Below, one piece after another: positions 27,244-35,666 of a stretch of DNA of 57,893 nt (positions are counted from its first letter, which is position 1; each line of letters begins with the position of its first letter). Source of the DNA: CAZMBI01 sp964564675. GTDB taxonomy: Bacteria > Pseudomonadota > Alphaproteobacteria > Rickettsiales > UBA3002. The notes beneath the pieces are model-generated. The model was not told where the DNA came from and made no database searches. It saw only the letters and a program-made list of their open reading frames with translations. The position numbers and the translations under genes were made by a program. The stretch lies in contig CAZMBI010000014.1 of assembly GCA_964564675.1 (NCBI GenBank), forward strand, positions 1 through 57,893, read 5' to 3'.

Positions 27244-28004
27244 TCATCCTGCTGTCACCTTCTAAAACGCTGGATATGGAGACACCTGCGCCGGTGAAAA
27301 AGCTGACGCAGCCGGCCCTGCTGGCGGAAAGCAACCTACTGGTCAAACAGCTACAGGGCTATGACGTGGCCGGCCTGCAGGCACTGATGGGTATCAGCGA
27401 GAAACTGGCGGCACTTAATCATCAACGCTTTCAGAATTTTAGCACACCGTTCAGCAGGGACAACGCCAAGCCCTGCCTGTTCGCGTTTCGCGGCGATGTC
27501 TATGACGGCCTGCAGGCGGATGATTGGAGCGAAGACGAGATCGCCTACGCGCAGGATCATTTACGAATTCTCTCCGGACTGTATGGCCTGTTGCGCCCGT
27601 GCGATCTGATGCAGCCTTACCGGCTGGAGATGGGGACTGCACTGCCCAACCCGCGCGGACATAATCTCTATGCGTTCTGGGGTGAGCGCATTACCGATGC
27701 CGTTAATCAGGCGGCTGCGGCGGTCAACGCCCCGGCGGTGCTTAATCTGGCCTCACAGGAATATGCCAAGGCGGTGGCGCCCGATGCGTTGCACGTGCCG
27801 TTTATCACCGCGCAGTTTAAGGAAAAGCGCGGCAACAAGCTGCAGACTATCGGCCTGCTGGCCAAGAAAGCCCGCGGTATGATGGCCCGCTGGGTTATCC
27901 GCCGGGGCGTGGCGGATGTGGACAGTTTGCAGCAATTTAATGAAGACGGCTACGGCTTTGATGCGGCGCTGTCGAATGATAGGGAGTTGGTATTTATCAG
28001 ATGA
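27240..28004 (+). CDS. yaaA: Peroxide stress protein YaaA
   Basis: A 254-residue YaaA (DUF328) protein: start MIILLSPSKTLDME, central GDVYDGLQADDW, LSGLYGLLRPCDLMQPYRLEMG, and the closing KKARGMMARWVI. In E. coli YaaA limits free iron during peroxide stress and binds DNA. Length is normal. Its start overlaps the O-antigen ligase gene and its end overlaps the convergent glycosyltransferase gene by 8 nt. Confidence 0.95.
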   Translation: MIILLSPSKTLDMETPAPVKKLTQPALLAESNLLVKQLQGYDVAGLQALMGISEKLAALNHQRFQNFSTPFSRDNAKPCLFAFRGDVYDGLQADDWSEDEIAYAQDHLRILSGLYGLLRPCDLMQPYRLEMGTALPNPRGHNLYAFWGERITDAVNQAAAAVNAPAVLNLASQEYAKAVAPDALHVPFITAQFKEKRGNKLQTIGLLAKKARGMMARWVIRRGVADVDSLQQFNEDGYGFDAALSNDRELVFIR

Positions 28005-29127
28005 TTCCTCTGCTGGCTGCCGGGGTATCGGACTGGGGTGCGGGCGTATGCAATAGCGTATCCCGTACCGCGTCCAGTCTTTTGGTGCAGCGCAAAATAT
28101 CAAATGCCTGCGCCTGCTGACGGGCTTTGTGCTGCAGCATACGGCGTCTGCTTTCATCCCGCATCAGGCTGTCCAGCGCTTCGGCGATGGACGCGCCGCT
28201 GACCTCATCAAGCAAGAGACCGGCCTCGCCGACGATTTCCTTAAGACCGCCGCGCCCGGAAGTGATGACCGCGCAGCCCTGAGCGATCGCCTCGATCCCG
28301 GTACGGCCGAACGGCTCTTCCCACAGCGAGGGAATGACAACGATGGCCGATTCGCGAAACATCTGCATGGTTTGCGCGTGCGGATAAAATCCCTCGAAAT
28401 GCGCGTTCGGGCCGATCGATGCCATCAGCGCAGCAATGTCCTTTTCATAATCGCTCAGTTTGGCCGAGATGCTGTGTCGCCGGCCGCCGATCAGATAGCC
28501 GTGCCAGTGCGTATGTTCCGGCAGCACGCGGGCGAGCGCCTGTGCGAATTCGCGACCGCCTTTGTTCGGCGTCATGCGGCCAACAAATACGATCTGCGGT
28601 TTTTTCTCCTCCGGCGGTGGCGGGATGTCGATACCGCTATGAATGGTGTGGACCTTATCTTCTCCCGTCTTAAGCCCATCCAGAAAGCGCGCGCGTACCC
28701 AGTGGCTGATGCAGTAAACGGCAGCGCAGTCTGCCAGCAGTGCCCTGCGCGCGGTGGGGGTTTTGGCCGCTTTCATCTCCTGCGGGTCGTTATGCAGGTG
28801 CAAGGCGATCGACGCGGTGGTGTGGCGCGCCAGGGCGCGGGCCAGGACAGGGCGGTTATGCACTTCGATCAGATCGGGTTTCAATGTTTGCAGCCGGGTG
28901 AGCAGGGCGCGCCCATAAGCGCGGGTATTGTTTTCCCACCAGTGGCGTTGTATTGGCACGGCTTCATAAGTGATGCCGGTGAACGCTTCGGCCGGGTTGG
29001 CGCCCAGCACCACGCTGTGCGCAAGGTAGCGACTATTCAGCGTGAAGTCTTTCACCGAAAGCGACACCGCGCCAAATGCCTTGGGGGAGAAGCCTTCGCG
29101 GGCGGATAATATGATAGCAATCGACAT
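27997..29127 (-). CDS. Glycosyltransferase family 4 protein
   Basis: A 376-residue GT-B fold enzyme: N-terminal sugar-acceptor half, then IVFVGRMTPNKGGREF, and the nucleotide-sugar site EEPFGRTGIEAIAQGCAVI containing the E-x7-E motif. Such enzymes build lipopolysaccharide or capsule sugars. Residues 1-25 (IILSAREGFSPKAFGAVSLS) are typical of the group. Its neighbour, the O-antigen ligase, suggests surface polysaccharide synthesis; the sugar is unknown. Confidence 0.88.
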   Translation of the reverse strand: MSIAIILSAREGFSPKAFGAVSLSVKDFTLNSRYLAHSVVLGANPAEAFTGITYEAVPIQRHWWENNTRAYGRALLTRLQTLKPDLIEVHNRPVLARALARHTTASIALHLHNDPQEMKAAKTPTARRALLADCAAVYCISHWVRARFLDGLKTGEDKVHTIHSGIDIPPPPEEKKPQIVFVGRMTPNKGGREFAQALARVLPEHTHWHGYLIGGRRHSISAKLSDYEKDIAALMASIGPNAHFEGFYPHAQTMQMFRESAIVVIPSLWEEPFGRTGIEAIAQGCAVITSGRGGLKEIVGEAGLLLDEVSGASIAEALDSLMRDESRRRMLQHKARQQAQAFDILRCTKRLDAVRDTLLHTPAPQSDTPAASRGII

Positions 29128-29207
29128 CGGTTTCCGGTTTCCGCTTGCGGGATTTAAGGATACAGTCTTTTAAACCGAAAAACACAAACCGAAAAACCCG
29201 AAACCTG

Positions 29208-30482
29208 ATGGAATCCAATCTGCTTGCCCGCCATGCCGCCCTTGGCTGTATTCAGTCCGTTATGCAAGGCGAGGCGCTGGAAGATGCCTTGGCTTCCTTG
29301 CACGCGCAAGCGCTTGCCCCGCGCGATCGCGCCTTCGCCCGGACGCTGGCCATGCAGGTTCTGCGCCGTGCCGGGGAATGCGATGCCATCCTGGCGCGGT
29401 TCATGAACAAGGCGCTCGACAAAAAACATGCCCGTGTGACACAGGCGCTTCGGCTTGGGGTGGTGCAGCTGATCTGGCTGCACACGCCGCCGCATGCGGC
29501 GATTGCCACCACGGTCGAGCTGGTTAAGGCCCTCAGGGCGCCGAAATTCGCGGGGCTTGCCAATGCCGTGCTGCGCCGCGTCGCCGAGCAGCATGCGGCC
29601 TTTGACAGCTTACCCGATGGCCGCCTGAACACGCCGGCATGGCTGTGGCAAAGCTGGGTGAACGCTTATGGCGAGGCGACGGCGCAGGCCATTGCGGATG
29701 CACATACGCACGAGCCGCCGCTTGATCTGACGATACGCGGCGCGCGTGAGGAATGGTGCGAGCCTCTGCAGGCCGAGCCGGTCGGGCCGCAGACGCTGCG
29801 GCGCGAGACGGTGGATGTCAGCGCGCTGCCGGGATACGACGCGGGCGCCTGGTGGGTGCAGGATGTGGCCGCCAGCCTGCCGGCGCAGATGCTGGGCGAA
29901 GTGGCGGGCCGGCGTGTGCTGGATCTGTGCGCCGCACCCGGTGGCAAGACCGCACAACTGGCCGCTGCCGGCGCGCGCGTGCTGGCGGTGGACCGCTCAC
30001 GCGCACGTCTGCAACGGTTGCAGGAGAATATGAGGCGGCTGGCGCTCGATGTCGCGGTGCACGCCGCCGACCTGCTTCAATGGCAGCCGGAAGCGCCCGC
30101 TGATGCCATCCTGCTCGATGCGCCGTGTAGTGCCACCGGCACCATCCGCCGCCATCCTGATATCCTCTATCAGCGCACGCCGCATCAGGTAGCGGAACTG
30201 GCGGCATTGCAGCGCGAACTGCTTGCCCGCGCGGCCGGCTGGGTCATATCCGGCGGCGCGCTGGTCTATTGCGTGTGTTCGTTGCAGCCTGCAGAGGCGG
30301 AGGCGCCGATCGCCGCGTTTCTGGAGATGCATCCGGACTGGCGCATCGACCCTATCTGTCCCGGCCTGATCCCTGCCGAATGGATTACCCGGGACGGCGC
30401 CTTGCGCACCCTGCCATCCCATCTACCGAAATCGGGCGGGATGGACGGTTTCTTCGCGGTGCGGATGGTGAAAATCGCATGA
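29208..30482 (+). CDS. rsmB: 16S rRNA m5C967 methyltransferase
   Basis: Encodes 424 residues from the ATG at 29208; the open frame extends left to 29145 but through A-rich repeats. Residues 1-130 form the NusB-like RNA-binding domain. The SAM domain shows VLDLCAAPGGKTAQLA, the DAPCSATGTIRRHPD motif and YCVCSLQPAEAE, where the second cysteine is catalytic and the first releases product. Divergent from the glycosyltransferase gene. Confidence 0.93.
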   Translation: MESNLLARHAALGCIQSVMQGEALEDALASLHAQALAPRDRAFARTLAMQVLRRAGECDAILARFMNKALDKKHARVTQALRLGVVQLIWLHTPPHAAIATTVELVKALRAPKFAGLANAVLRRVAEQHAAFDSLPDGRLNTPAWLWQSWVNAYGEATAQAIADAHTHEPPLDLTIRGAREEWCEPLQAEPVGPQTLRRETVDVSALPGYDAGAWWVQDVAASLPAQMLGEVAGRRVLDLCAAPGGKTAQLAAAGARVLAVDRSRARLQRLQENMRRLALDVAVHAADLLQWQPEAPADAILLDAPCSATGTIRRHPDILYQRTPHQVAELAALQRELLARAAGWVISGGALVYCVCSLQPAEAEAPIAAFLEMHPDWRIDPICPGLIPAEWITRDGALRTLPSHLPKSGGMDGFFAVRMVKIA

Positions 30483-30552
30483 TCCGGTAGTCGCTGACCA
30501 AGATGATTCTGGCCGAGGTGATGGAAAAGCAGCGGGGAAATGAGCGACGGAT

Positions 30553-30570
30553 ACATAATCCGGATTGTGT
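30553..30570. promoter_or_regulatory. Palindrome upstream of rpe
   Basis: ACATAATCCGGATTGTGT is symmetric at 8 of 9 base pairs with no spacer and lies 30 bp before the rpe start. Part of it (CATAAT) could serve as a -10. A dimeric regulator site is possible; nothing identifies the protein. Confidence 0.35.
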
Positions 30571-30599
30571 CCCCATCGGATAATTGCTAAAACGCCTTT

Positions 30600-31265
30600 A
30601 TGCCCCAACCATCCGTCCGCATTGCGCCGTCGATCCTGTCTGCTGATTTTGCCCGGCTGGGCGAGGAAGTGCGCGCGGTCAGCGAGGCCGGGGCCGATCT
30701 TATTCATGTCGATGTCATGGACGGGCATTTCGTGCCTAACCTCACCATCGGCCCGGCGGTGGTGCGGGCGATCAAACCCTATACCGATAAACCGCTTGAC
30801 GTGCATCTGATGATCGCGCCGGTTGACCCGCTGATCGACAGCTTTGCACAGGTGGGCTCCGATATTATTACCGTGCATGCCGAGGCCGGGCCGCATCTGC
30901 ATCGCTCACTGCAGGCGATAAAGGCGCACGGGCTTAAGGCCGGCGTGTCGCTGTGTCCGGCAACGCCGCCTTCGGCCATCGAGTATGTTATGGATCTGGT
31001 GGATCTGGTGCTTGTCATGTCGGTGAATCCAGGCTTCGGCGGGCAGGCCTTTATCCCCGCGCAGCTGGAAAAAATCGCGCGCCTGCGCAGCATGATCGAT
31101 GCTACGGGGCGTGTGATCGATCTGGAGGTTGATGGCGGGATAAACCCGGACACCGCCAAACAGGTGATTAACGCCGGGGCCGATATGCTGGTAGCGGGCA
31201 CGGCGGTGTTTAAGGATGGTGCGGCGCATTATAAAGCCCATATCGACGCCCTGCGCGGTGCCTGA
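30600..31265 (+). CDS. rpe: Ribulose-phosphate 3-epimerase
   Basis: A 221-residue TIM barrel interconverting ribulose-5-phosphate and xylulose-5-phosphate. Motifs: SILSADFARLGEE, DVMDGHFVPNLTIG with the metal-binding residues, HLMI, MSVNPGFGGQ and the second catalytic aspartate in EVDGGIN. Full length. The same pentose phosphate pool supplies sedoheptulose-7-phosphate to the gmhA product next to it. Confidence 0.97.
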   Translation: MPQPSVRIAPSILSADFARLGEEVRAVSEAGADLIHVDVMDGHFVPNLTIGPAVVRAIKPYTDKPLDVHLMIAPVDPLIDSFAQVGSDIITVHAEAGPHLHRSLQAIKAHGLKAGVSLCPATPPSAIEYVMDLVDLVLVMSVNPGFGGQAFIPAQLEKIARLRSMIDATGRVIDLEVDGGINPDTAKQVINAGADMLVAGTAVFKDGAAHYKAHIDALRGA

Positions 31266-31331
31266 TATCGCTCTCGCCCGATCGCTGTGCCAAACAAGCA
31301 GGTGGCCCGAAGGATCGGGTAAGGAGAAACA

Positions 31332-31901
31332 ATGCACGACCTGATCGATCAATCGCTGGCCAATCATACGCATGCTATACAAAGCTGTGTAGCGCGTGAG
31401 CGCGAGACCATCGCGGCGATTGCCGAGGCCATGGCCAACTGTTTGCGGGCGGGTAATCACATCCTTAGTTGCGGCAATGGCGGCAGTGCGTGTGATGCCA
31501 TGCATTTTGCCGGCGAGCTGGTCGGGCGTTTCGTCCGTGACCGCGCGCCGCTGCCGGCGATTGCCCTGTCGGCCGATCCGGGCATTCTTAGCGCCATCGG
31601 CAATGATTACGGCTTTGAACAGATATTTGCCCGTCAGGTGCATGCCCACGGCCGGCCGGGCGATATGCTGGTGGCCATCTCCACGTCCGGCCGGAGCGCC
31701 AATGTGCTGGCCGCGATTGACGCCGCGCGCGAGCGGTCGCTTATCAGCGTGTTGCTGACCGGTGAACAAGGTGCCGGTTATGCCGGTGCAGACTGGGTCA
31801 TTGCCGTACCGTCTGCCGTGACCGCGCATATTCAGGAGACGCATATTTTCCTGTTGCAGTTGTTTATTGCTTTGGTGGAGCGCAGTATTTTTAATGCGTG
31901 A
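31332..31901 (+). CDS. gmhA: Sedoheptulose-7-phosphate isomerase
   Basis: A 189-residue SIS-domain enzyme making D-glycero-D-manno-heptose-7-phosphate, the first step of lipopolysaccharide heptose. CGNGGSACDAMHFAGELVGRF and VAISTSGRSANVLAA are diagnostic, and the C-terminal histidine-bearing QETHIFLLQLFIAL helix is present. AAGGAG lies 6 nt before the ATG. gmhB is at 45504-46037, so the pathway is split across the window. Confidence 0.94.
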   Translation: MHDLIDQSLANHTHAIQSCVARERETIAAIAEAMANCLRAGNHILSCGNGGSACDAMHFAGELVGRFVRDRAPLPAIALSADPGILSAIGNDYGFEQIFARQVHAHGRPGDMLVAISTSGRSANVLAAIDAARERSLISVLLTGEQGAGYAGADWVIAVPSAVTAHIQETHIFLLQLFIALVERSIFNA

Positions 31902-31921
31902 GCCGCCATTGTCTCATAATT

Positions 31922-31979
31922 GAACAAGTCCTATTTTGTTCCACTTTGGGTTGACCGCCCGCTTTCCCGGTTGTATTGT
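31922..31979 (+). promoter_or_regulatory. Promoter and operator of the NtrC-like gene
   Basis: TTGACC (31951-31956) and TATTGT (31974-31979) are separated by 17 bp, a good housekeeping promoter with a leader of about 40 nt. Ten bases upstream lies an inverted repeat, GAACAA (31922-31927) and TTGTTC (31936-31941), a plausible operator. An unusual run of eight G leads into the ribosome site. Confidence 0.6.
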
Positions 31980-32023
31980 TTTACTACTAACAAAACCTAT
32001 AAGCTTTTTCGGGGGGGGAGCGT

Positions 32024-33430
32024 ATGCCAGATACTATTTTGGTGATTGATGATCAGCCGTCGCAGCTTGAGCAGTTGCAATCGATGATACGCGATGTGTT
32101 GCGGTGCGAGGTGATTGCCGCGCTGGACGGGCGGGAGGCCGTGGAGTATCTGTTGTTGCGGGTGGCGCCCAAACCCTGCCTGATCGTGGTGAATCTGGCA
32201 ATGGCCGACATGAGCGGTGTGCACCTGATCCGCACCATTCGCGCCAGTCACAAAACCCTGCCGATTATTGCCGTAAGCGCCCCGGCGGCCACCAAAACTG
32301 CGGCGTATGCCGTACAGGCCGGGGCGTGCGATATTCTGCCCCAGCCGATCAACCAGGAGCAGCTCAGGGTCAGCCTGCACACCCAGTTGCAGCACAGGAT
32401 ATTGTATCAGGAGCAGGACCGGCTCAGCCGCTTAAAGCAGGATCGTATCCATTTTCAAGACATTATCGGCGAGTCCGCCGGGCTGAATGCCGCGATCAAT
32501 CAGGCCAAACGCGCGACGGATTCGTCCATTCCCATCGTCATTGAGGGTGAGCGTGGGGTAGGCAAAGAGTGGCTGGCGCGCGCCATTCATGGCAGCGGTC
32601 CCCGTGCGGGCGAGCATTTTATGATCCATAACTGCTTGTATCAGAGCAATACGGCGCTGGAGGCGTTGCTGCTCAGCTTACAACAGCCCAACACCATCAC
32701 CTATGATGCTGCCGGCAGCAACCATTTGCGCCGATTCGGCCGGGGGACGCTGTTTTTACGGCACATACAGGCTTTGTCAATCGACGGGCAGCACATTTTG
32801 CTACGCGCGTTGCGCGAGCTGCAAACTGGCGGCATCTTGCCGGTGCGGCTGATCGTCTCGTCGACCCAGCCGCTGCTGACCGCCATGCGTCAGGGGTTTT
32901 TCCGCGAAGACTTATATTTGGCGCTCGGGCGGTTCGTGATCAGCATGCCGCCCCTGCGAGAACGGCAGGCGGATGTCATGCTGCTGGCCGAGCATTTCGC
33001 CCGCCGCTTCAGCGCGCTGGAGGGACGGCCAGTATTTGGCCTGTCGGACGAGTGCGAAGCGGCGCTTATGCATTGCGAATGGTCCGGTAATATCCGAGAA
33101 TTAATGCATCTTATGCATCGCGCGGTCACGCATTGCGATATGCCGTGGATCACTCCGGCGCATCTGCATCCGGCAGGCGAGCCCTCGCCGGTACGCGCAG
33201 TGCACCGTCACTTCGACATCGGCGATGAGCGCGGACGCATGGATTTGCTGACGCAGGAAGGGCATGTGCGCCATATTGAAGCACTGGAGGCAGAAATCAT
33301 CCGCTATGCCATCCGCCACTATAAGGGCAAGATGACGGAAGTGGCCAAACGCCTGGGCATCGGGCGCTCGACGCTTTATCGCAAGATTCAGGATTATCAG
33401 TTAAACGTTCGCTTGCGTCAGGCAGCGTGA
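32024..33430 (+). CDS. NtrC-type regulator with degenerate receiver and ATPase
   Basis: 468 residues in NtrC layout: receiver (1-120), AAA+ domain (about 145-370), Fis-type helix-turn-helix (about 430-465, VAKRLGIGRSTLYRKIQ). Key residues are changed. The phospho-acceptor Asp is Asn57 (LIVVNLAMADMSG) and the conserved Lys is Gln107. The Walker A (GERGVGKEW) is intact, but Walker B reads GTLFLRHI with Arg-His for Asp-Glu, and the GAFTGA loop that contacts sigma-54 is absent. It should bind DNA but not be phosphorylated or activate sigma-54 polymerase. Its last 30 nt overlap the convergent repressor gene. Confidence 0.88.
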   Translation: MPDTILVIDDQPSQLEQLQSMIRDVLRCEVIAALDGREAVEYLLLRVAPKPCLIVVNLAMADMSGVHLIRTIRASHKTLPIIAVSAPAATKTAAYAVQAGACDILPQPINQEQLRVSLHTQLQHRILYQEQDRLSRLKQDRIHFQDIIGESAGLNAAINQAKRATDSSIPIVIEGERGVGKEWLARAIHGSGPRAGEHFMIHNCLYQSNTALEALLLSLQQPNTITYDAAGSNHLRRFGRGTLFLRHIQALSIDGQHILLRALRELQTGGILPVRLIVSSTQPLLTAMRQGFFREDLYLALGRFVISMPPLRERQADVMLLAEHFARRFSALEGRPVFGLSDECEAALMHCEWSGNIRELMHLMHRAVTHCDMPWITPAHLHPAGEPSPVRAVHRHFDIGDERGRMDLLTQEGHVRHIEALEAEIIRYAIRHYKGKMTEVAKRLGIGRSTLYRKIQDYQLNVRLRQAA

Positions 33431-34141
33431 CACCCAGATCACCCGGCCGATGATAGGGAGTTCATCCGGCGGCAGCGTATCGCTGCGATAATGCGGATTA
33501 TCCGCACCCAGATGCACCTGCGTGGTCTCGCTGCGGCGGAAATATTCCAGCCGGCGGACCACCAAGCTGATGCCGTTATCGATTACAAACAGCCCCGGCG
33601 GGCTGGGCAGCGTTTGCAGGCGATCGATTAAGCCATAGTCTCCGGGCTGCAGGGTGGGCGCCATAGCGTCATCGGCAATGGCTAGCATGGCTAGCATGCT
33701 GATGTCCCGGCACTGCGTCAGCAGCCAGCTGTCCAGAAACGCCATGGGCGGATGCTCTGGCGAATCCGGCGCGTTCAGCGGCGGCGGCGCCTCATGGTTC
33801 TGGCGGCAAGCCCACGGCACCCATACCGTGTGCGAGTCCGCTCTGGCGTTGTTGGTGATCACCGCCAGGTTCGGTTTGTCTTTGGGGCCAGACTCCAGCA
33901 ATTGCGCCAGTGTAATGCCCAGCGATTCGGCCACCCGGGCCAGCTTGATGGTGGAAGGGTTGGTCGATTTGCCGTTTAGGATATCATAGATAAAGGAGGA
34001 TTTTACCGCCGCCCGGCGCGCCAGTTCACGCACGCTGATGGTCTGGCGTTCCATCACCCGGCGCAGATTGTCTCGGATCGAGGAGACCGTGCGCGTGTCG
34101 ACCGGCGCTGTGGAGAGATTATTGGGCACAGATGAGTACAT
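33401..34141 (-). CDS. XRE/S24-type regulator without protease residues
   Basis: 246 residues: a Cro/CI-type helix-turn-helix (about 20-82, with VRELARRAAVKSSFIYDIL) and a C-terminal LexA/CI-like S24 domain (about 145-240). The serine of the usual D-S-M-x-P motif is Ala159 (ADDAMAPTLQPGD) and the catalytic lysine is replaced in VVRRLEYF, so self-cleavage is not expected. No other phage genes are near. Resembles a domesticated prophage repressor. It converges on and overlaps the NtrC-like gene. Confidence 0.87.
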   Translation of the reverse strand: MYSSVPNNLSTAPVDTRTVSSIRDNLRRVMERQTISVRELARRAAVKSSFIYDILNGKSTNPSTIKLARVAESLGITLAQLLESGPKDKPNLAVITNNARADSHTVWVPWACRQNHEAPPPLNAPDSPEHPPMAFLDSWLLTQCRDISMLAMLAIADDAMAPTLQPGDYGLIDRLQTLPSPPGLFVIDNGISLVVRRLEYFRRSETTQVHLGADNPHYRSDTLPPDELPIIGRVIWVSRCLTQANV

Positions 34142-34150
34142 AGCGGACTG

Positions 34151-34179
34151 GATTTACCAATACTGGCCCGTCAGGTCAA
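34151..34179 (-). promoter_or_regulatory. Putative promoter of the XRE regulator
   Basis: Minus strand TTGACC (34179-34174), 17-bp spacer, TAAATC (34156-34151). The -10 ends only 10 nt before the ATG, so the message would be nearly leaderless, as is common for CI-type repressors; no Shine-Dalgarno sequence is seen. Confidence 0.45.
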
Positions 34180-34268
34180 AGACCAATAACAATTTTGCCC
34201 CCACGGCGGCCGATTTGGGACAAGCCGTTGAAATAAAAGATAGAGAGCGGATTTATTCTAACTCTAAA

Positions 34269-34856
34269 TCAGGCGACGTCTTCAGCGTTTTGCTCGCCTT
34301 GTGCTGCTGCACCGCTGGCTTCTTCAGCCATGGTTTCAGCTGCCTCCTGAGCCGCTTCGGCTTCGCCTTTGTTGGCTGCCGGCTCCTGAAGCTCCGGCGG
34401 CAGCGGGCTGTCGCTGTTGCGAGCAACGTGGACTTTGACGTTCACCGGCACTTCGGGATGCAGGTTGACGGTAATCGTATAACCGCCAAGTTTCTTAATC
34501 GCCGTGTTCAGATCGATCAACCGACGGTCAACCTCATAGCCTGCCGTTTTCATTGCGTCGGCGACATCACGTACCGAAACCGAACCATAGAGTTTGCCGT
34601 CATCGCTGGCCTGGCGCACCACGGCGACGATAAGCCCTTCCATTTCTTTGGCCTGCTCCTGCGCTTGCTGTTTGCGCTCGGCATTTTGTTTTTCCCACAC
34701 GCTGCGCTGCGATTCAAAGTGGTCCCGATTTTCCTTGCTGGCGCGCAGTGCCTTCTTTTGTGGGATCAGATAATTGCGGGCAAAGCCGTCGCGCACGCGT
34801 ACGACATCGCCGACACCGCCTAATCGCGAAATACGTTCCAATAAAATCACATCCAT
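34269..34856 (-). CDS. rplI: 50S ribosomal protein bL9
   Basis: 195 residues. The N-terminal domain DVILLERISRLGGVGDVVRV and the long connecting helix are canonical, followed by the C-terminal RNA-binding domain. Compared with about 150 residues in E. coli it has an acidic Ala/Glu-rich tail of about 45 residues. Third gene of the conserved rpsF-rpsR-rplI operon. Confidence 0.97.
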   Translation of the reverse strand: MDVILLERISRLGGVGDVVRVRDGFARNYLIPQKKALRASKENRDHFESQRSVWEKQNAERKQQAQEQAKEMEGLIVAVVRQASDDGKLYGSVSVRDVADAMKTAGYEVDRRLIDLNTAIKKLGGYTITVNLHPEVPVNVKVHVARNSDSPLPPELQEPAANKGEAEAAQEAAETMAEEASGAAAQGEQNAEDVA

Positions 34857-34875
34857 GACGAGAAGGCTCCTGTTC

Positions 34876-35124
34876 TTACTGGCTCACATAAGGCAGCAGC
34901 GCCAGGTTACGGGCGCGTTTGATAGCCTTAGAAAGTTGCCGTTGCTTTTTGCCGGATATCGCCGTGATCCGGCTGGGCATGATTTTGCCGCGCTCGGATA
35001 CGAAACGGGTGAGCAGTTTAACATCTTTATAATCGATCTCCGGCGCATTTTTGCCGGAAAACGGGCAGGATTTCCGACGTCTGAAAAATACTTTGCGACC
35101 GCCCGGTTTTTTATAATCTGCCAT
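34876..35124 (-). CDS. rpsR: 30S ribosomal protein bS18
   Basis: 82 residues with the bS18 core: IDYKDVKLLTRFVSERGKI, PSRITAISGKKQRQLSKAIK and ARNLALLPYVSQ. It pairs with bS6 on the 30S platform. It sits between rpsF and rplI in the usual order. Confidence 0.97.
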   Translation of the reverse strand: MADYKKPGGRKVFFRRRKSCPFSGKNAPEIDYKDVKLLTRFVSERGKIMPSRITAISGKKQRQLSKAIKRARNLALLPYVSQ

Positions 35125-35138
35125 ATGTGGGTGCTCCT

Positions 35139-35489
35139 TTATGCTGCATCGCTGTCGGTGTCGCCACTTTTCTGGCGCATCATCACCGAAGGCTTGTTGT
35201 CCATCTGCTCCACTTTCACCGTCAGGTAACGGATAACATCTTCACTGATGCGCAACTGGCGCTCCAGCTCGGCCAGCGGTTCATAGGGGGTATCCAGCCC
35301 GAGCATAACATAATGCCCTTTATTCGATTTTTTAATCGCGTAGGCCAGGTTCCGCAGCCCCCAGTATTCCTGCTTGATGATGCTGCCACCACCCTGGGTA
35401 AAGCCTTCGATGAGGGAATCAGTCAGCTTGGTCACGTCGTTGGGTGACATATCGCTGCGCACGATGAACGTGCATTCATAAAAACTCAT
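35139..35489 (-). CDS. rpsF: 30S ribosomal protein bS6
   Basis: 116 residues from the ATG at 35489, preceded by GGAG at 7 nt; a TTG two codons upstream is less likely. MSFYECTFIVRSDMSP, YWGLRNLAYAIKKSNKGHYV and LRISEDVIRYLTVKVEQ are typical. First gene of the rpsF-rpsR-rplI operon. A candidate promoter (TTGCTT, 17 bp, TATTTG) lies in the spacer around 35570-35600. Confidence 0.97.
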   Translation of the reverse strand: MSFYECTFIVRSDMSPNDVTKLTDSLIEGFTQGGGSIIKQEYWGLRNLAYAIKKSNKGHYVMLGLDTPYEPLAELERQLRISEDVIRYLTVKVEQMDNKPSVMMRQKSGDTDSDAA

Positions 35490-35587
35490 AAACAATCTCC
35501 ATTAACGGGCATCTTTCAAACCATATCAACGATTTGAGTACCCTGAAAATTAATGCGCGCTTAATGCTAGTGCAGGCAAATATACCG

Positions 35588-35611
35588 TTTCACTTAAAAA
35601 AGCAAGTGAAA
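35588..35611. terminator. Hairpin between grpE and rpsF
   Basis: TTTCACTT (35588-35595) and AAGTGAAA (35604-35611) form a perfect 8-bp stem over an A-rich loop. A second, GC-rich stem, GCGGCGC (35644-35650) with GCGCCGC (35661-35667), overlaps the grpE stop. Together they may end the grpE message before the rpsF operon, though T runs are weak. Confidence 0.45.
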
Positions 35612-35666
35612 ATCATTGAAAAAATTCAACATCCGCCATTGCCGCGGCGCCTAGCATGCTGCGCCG

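Noticed and set aside
33401..34141. A prophage at the CI-like repressor
   Set aside because: No integrase, structural or lysis genes and no attachment repeats are near; neighbours are ribosomal and housekeeping genes.
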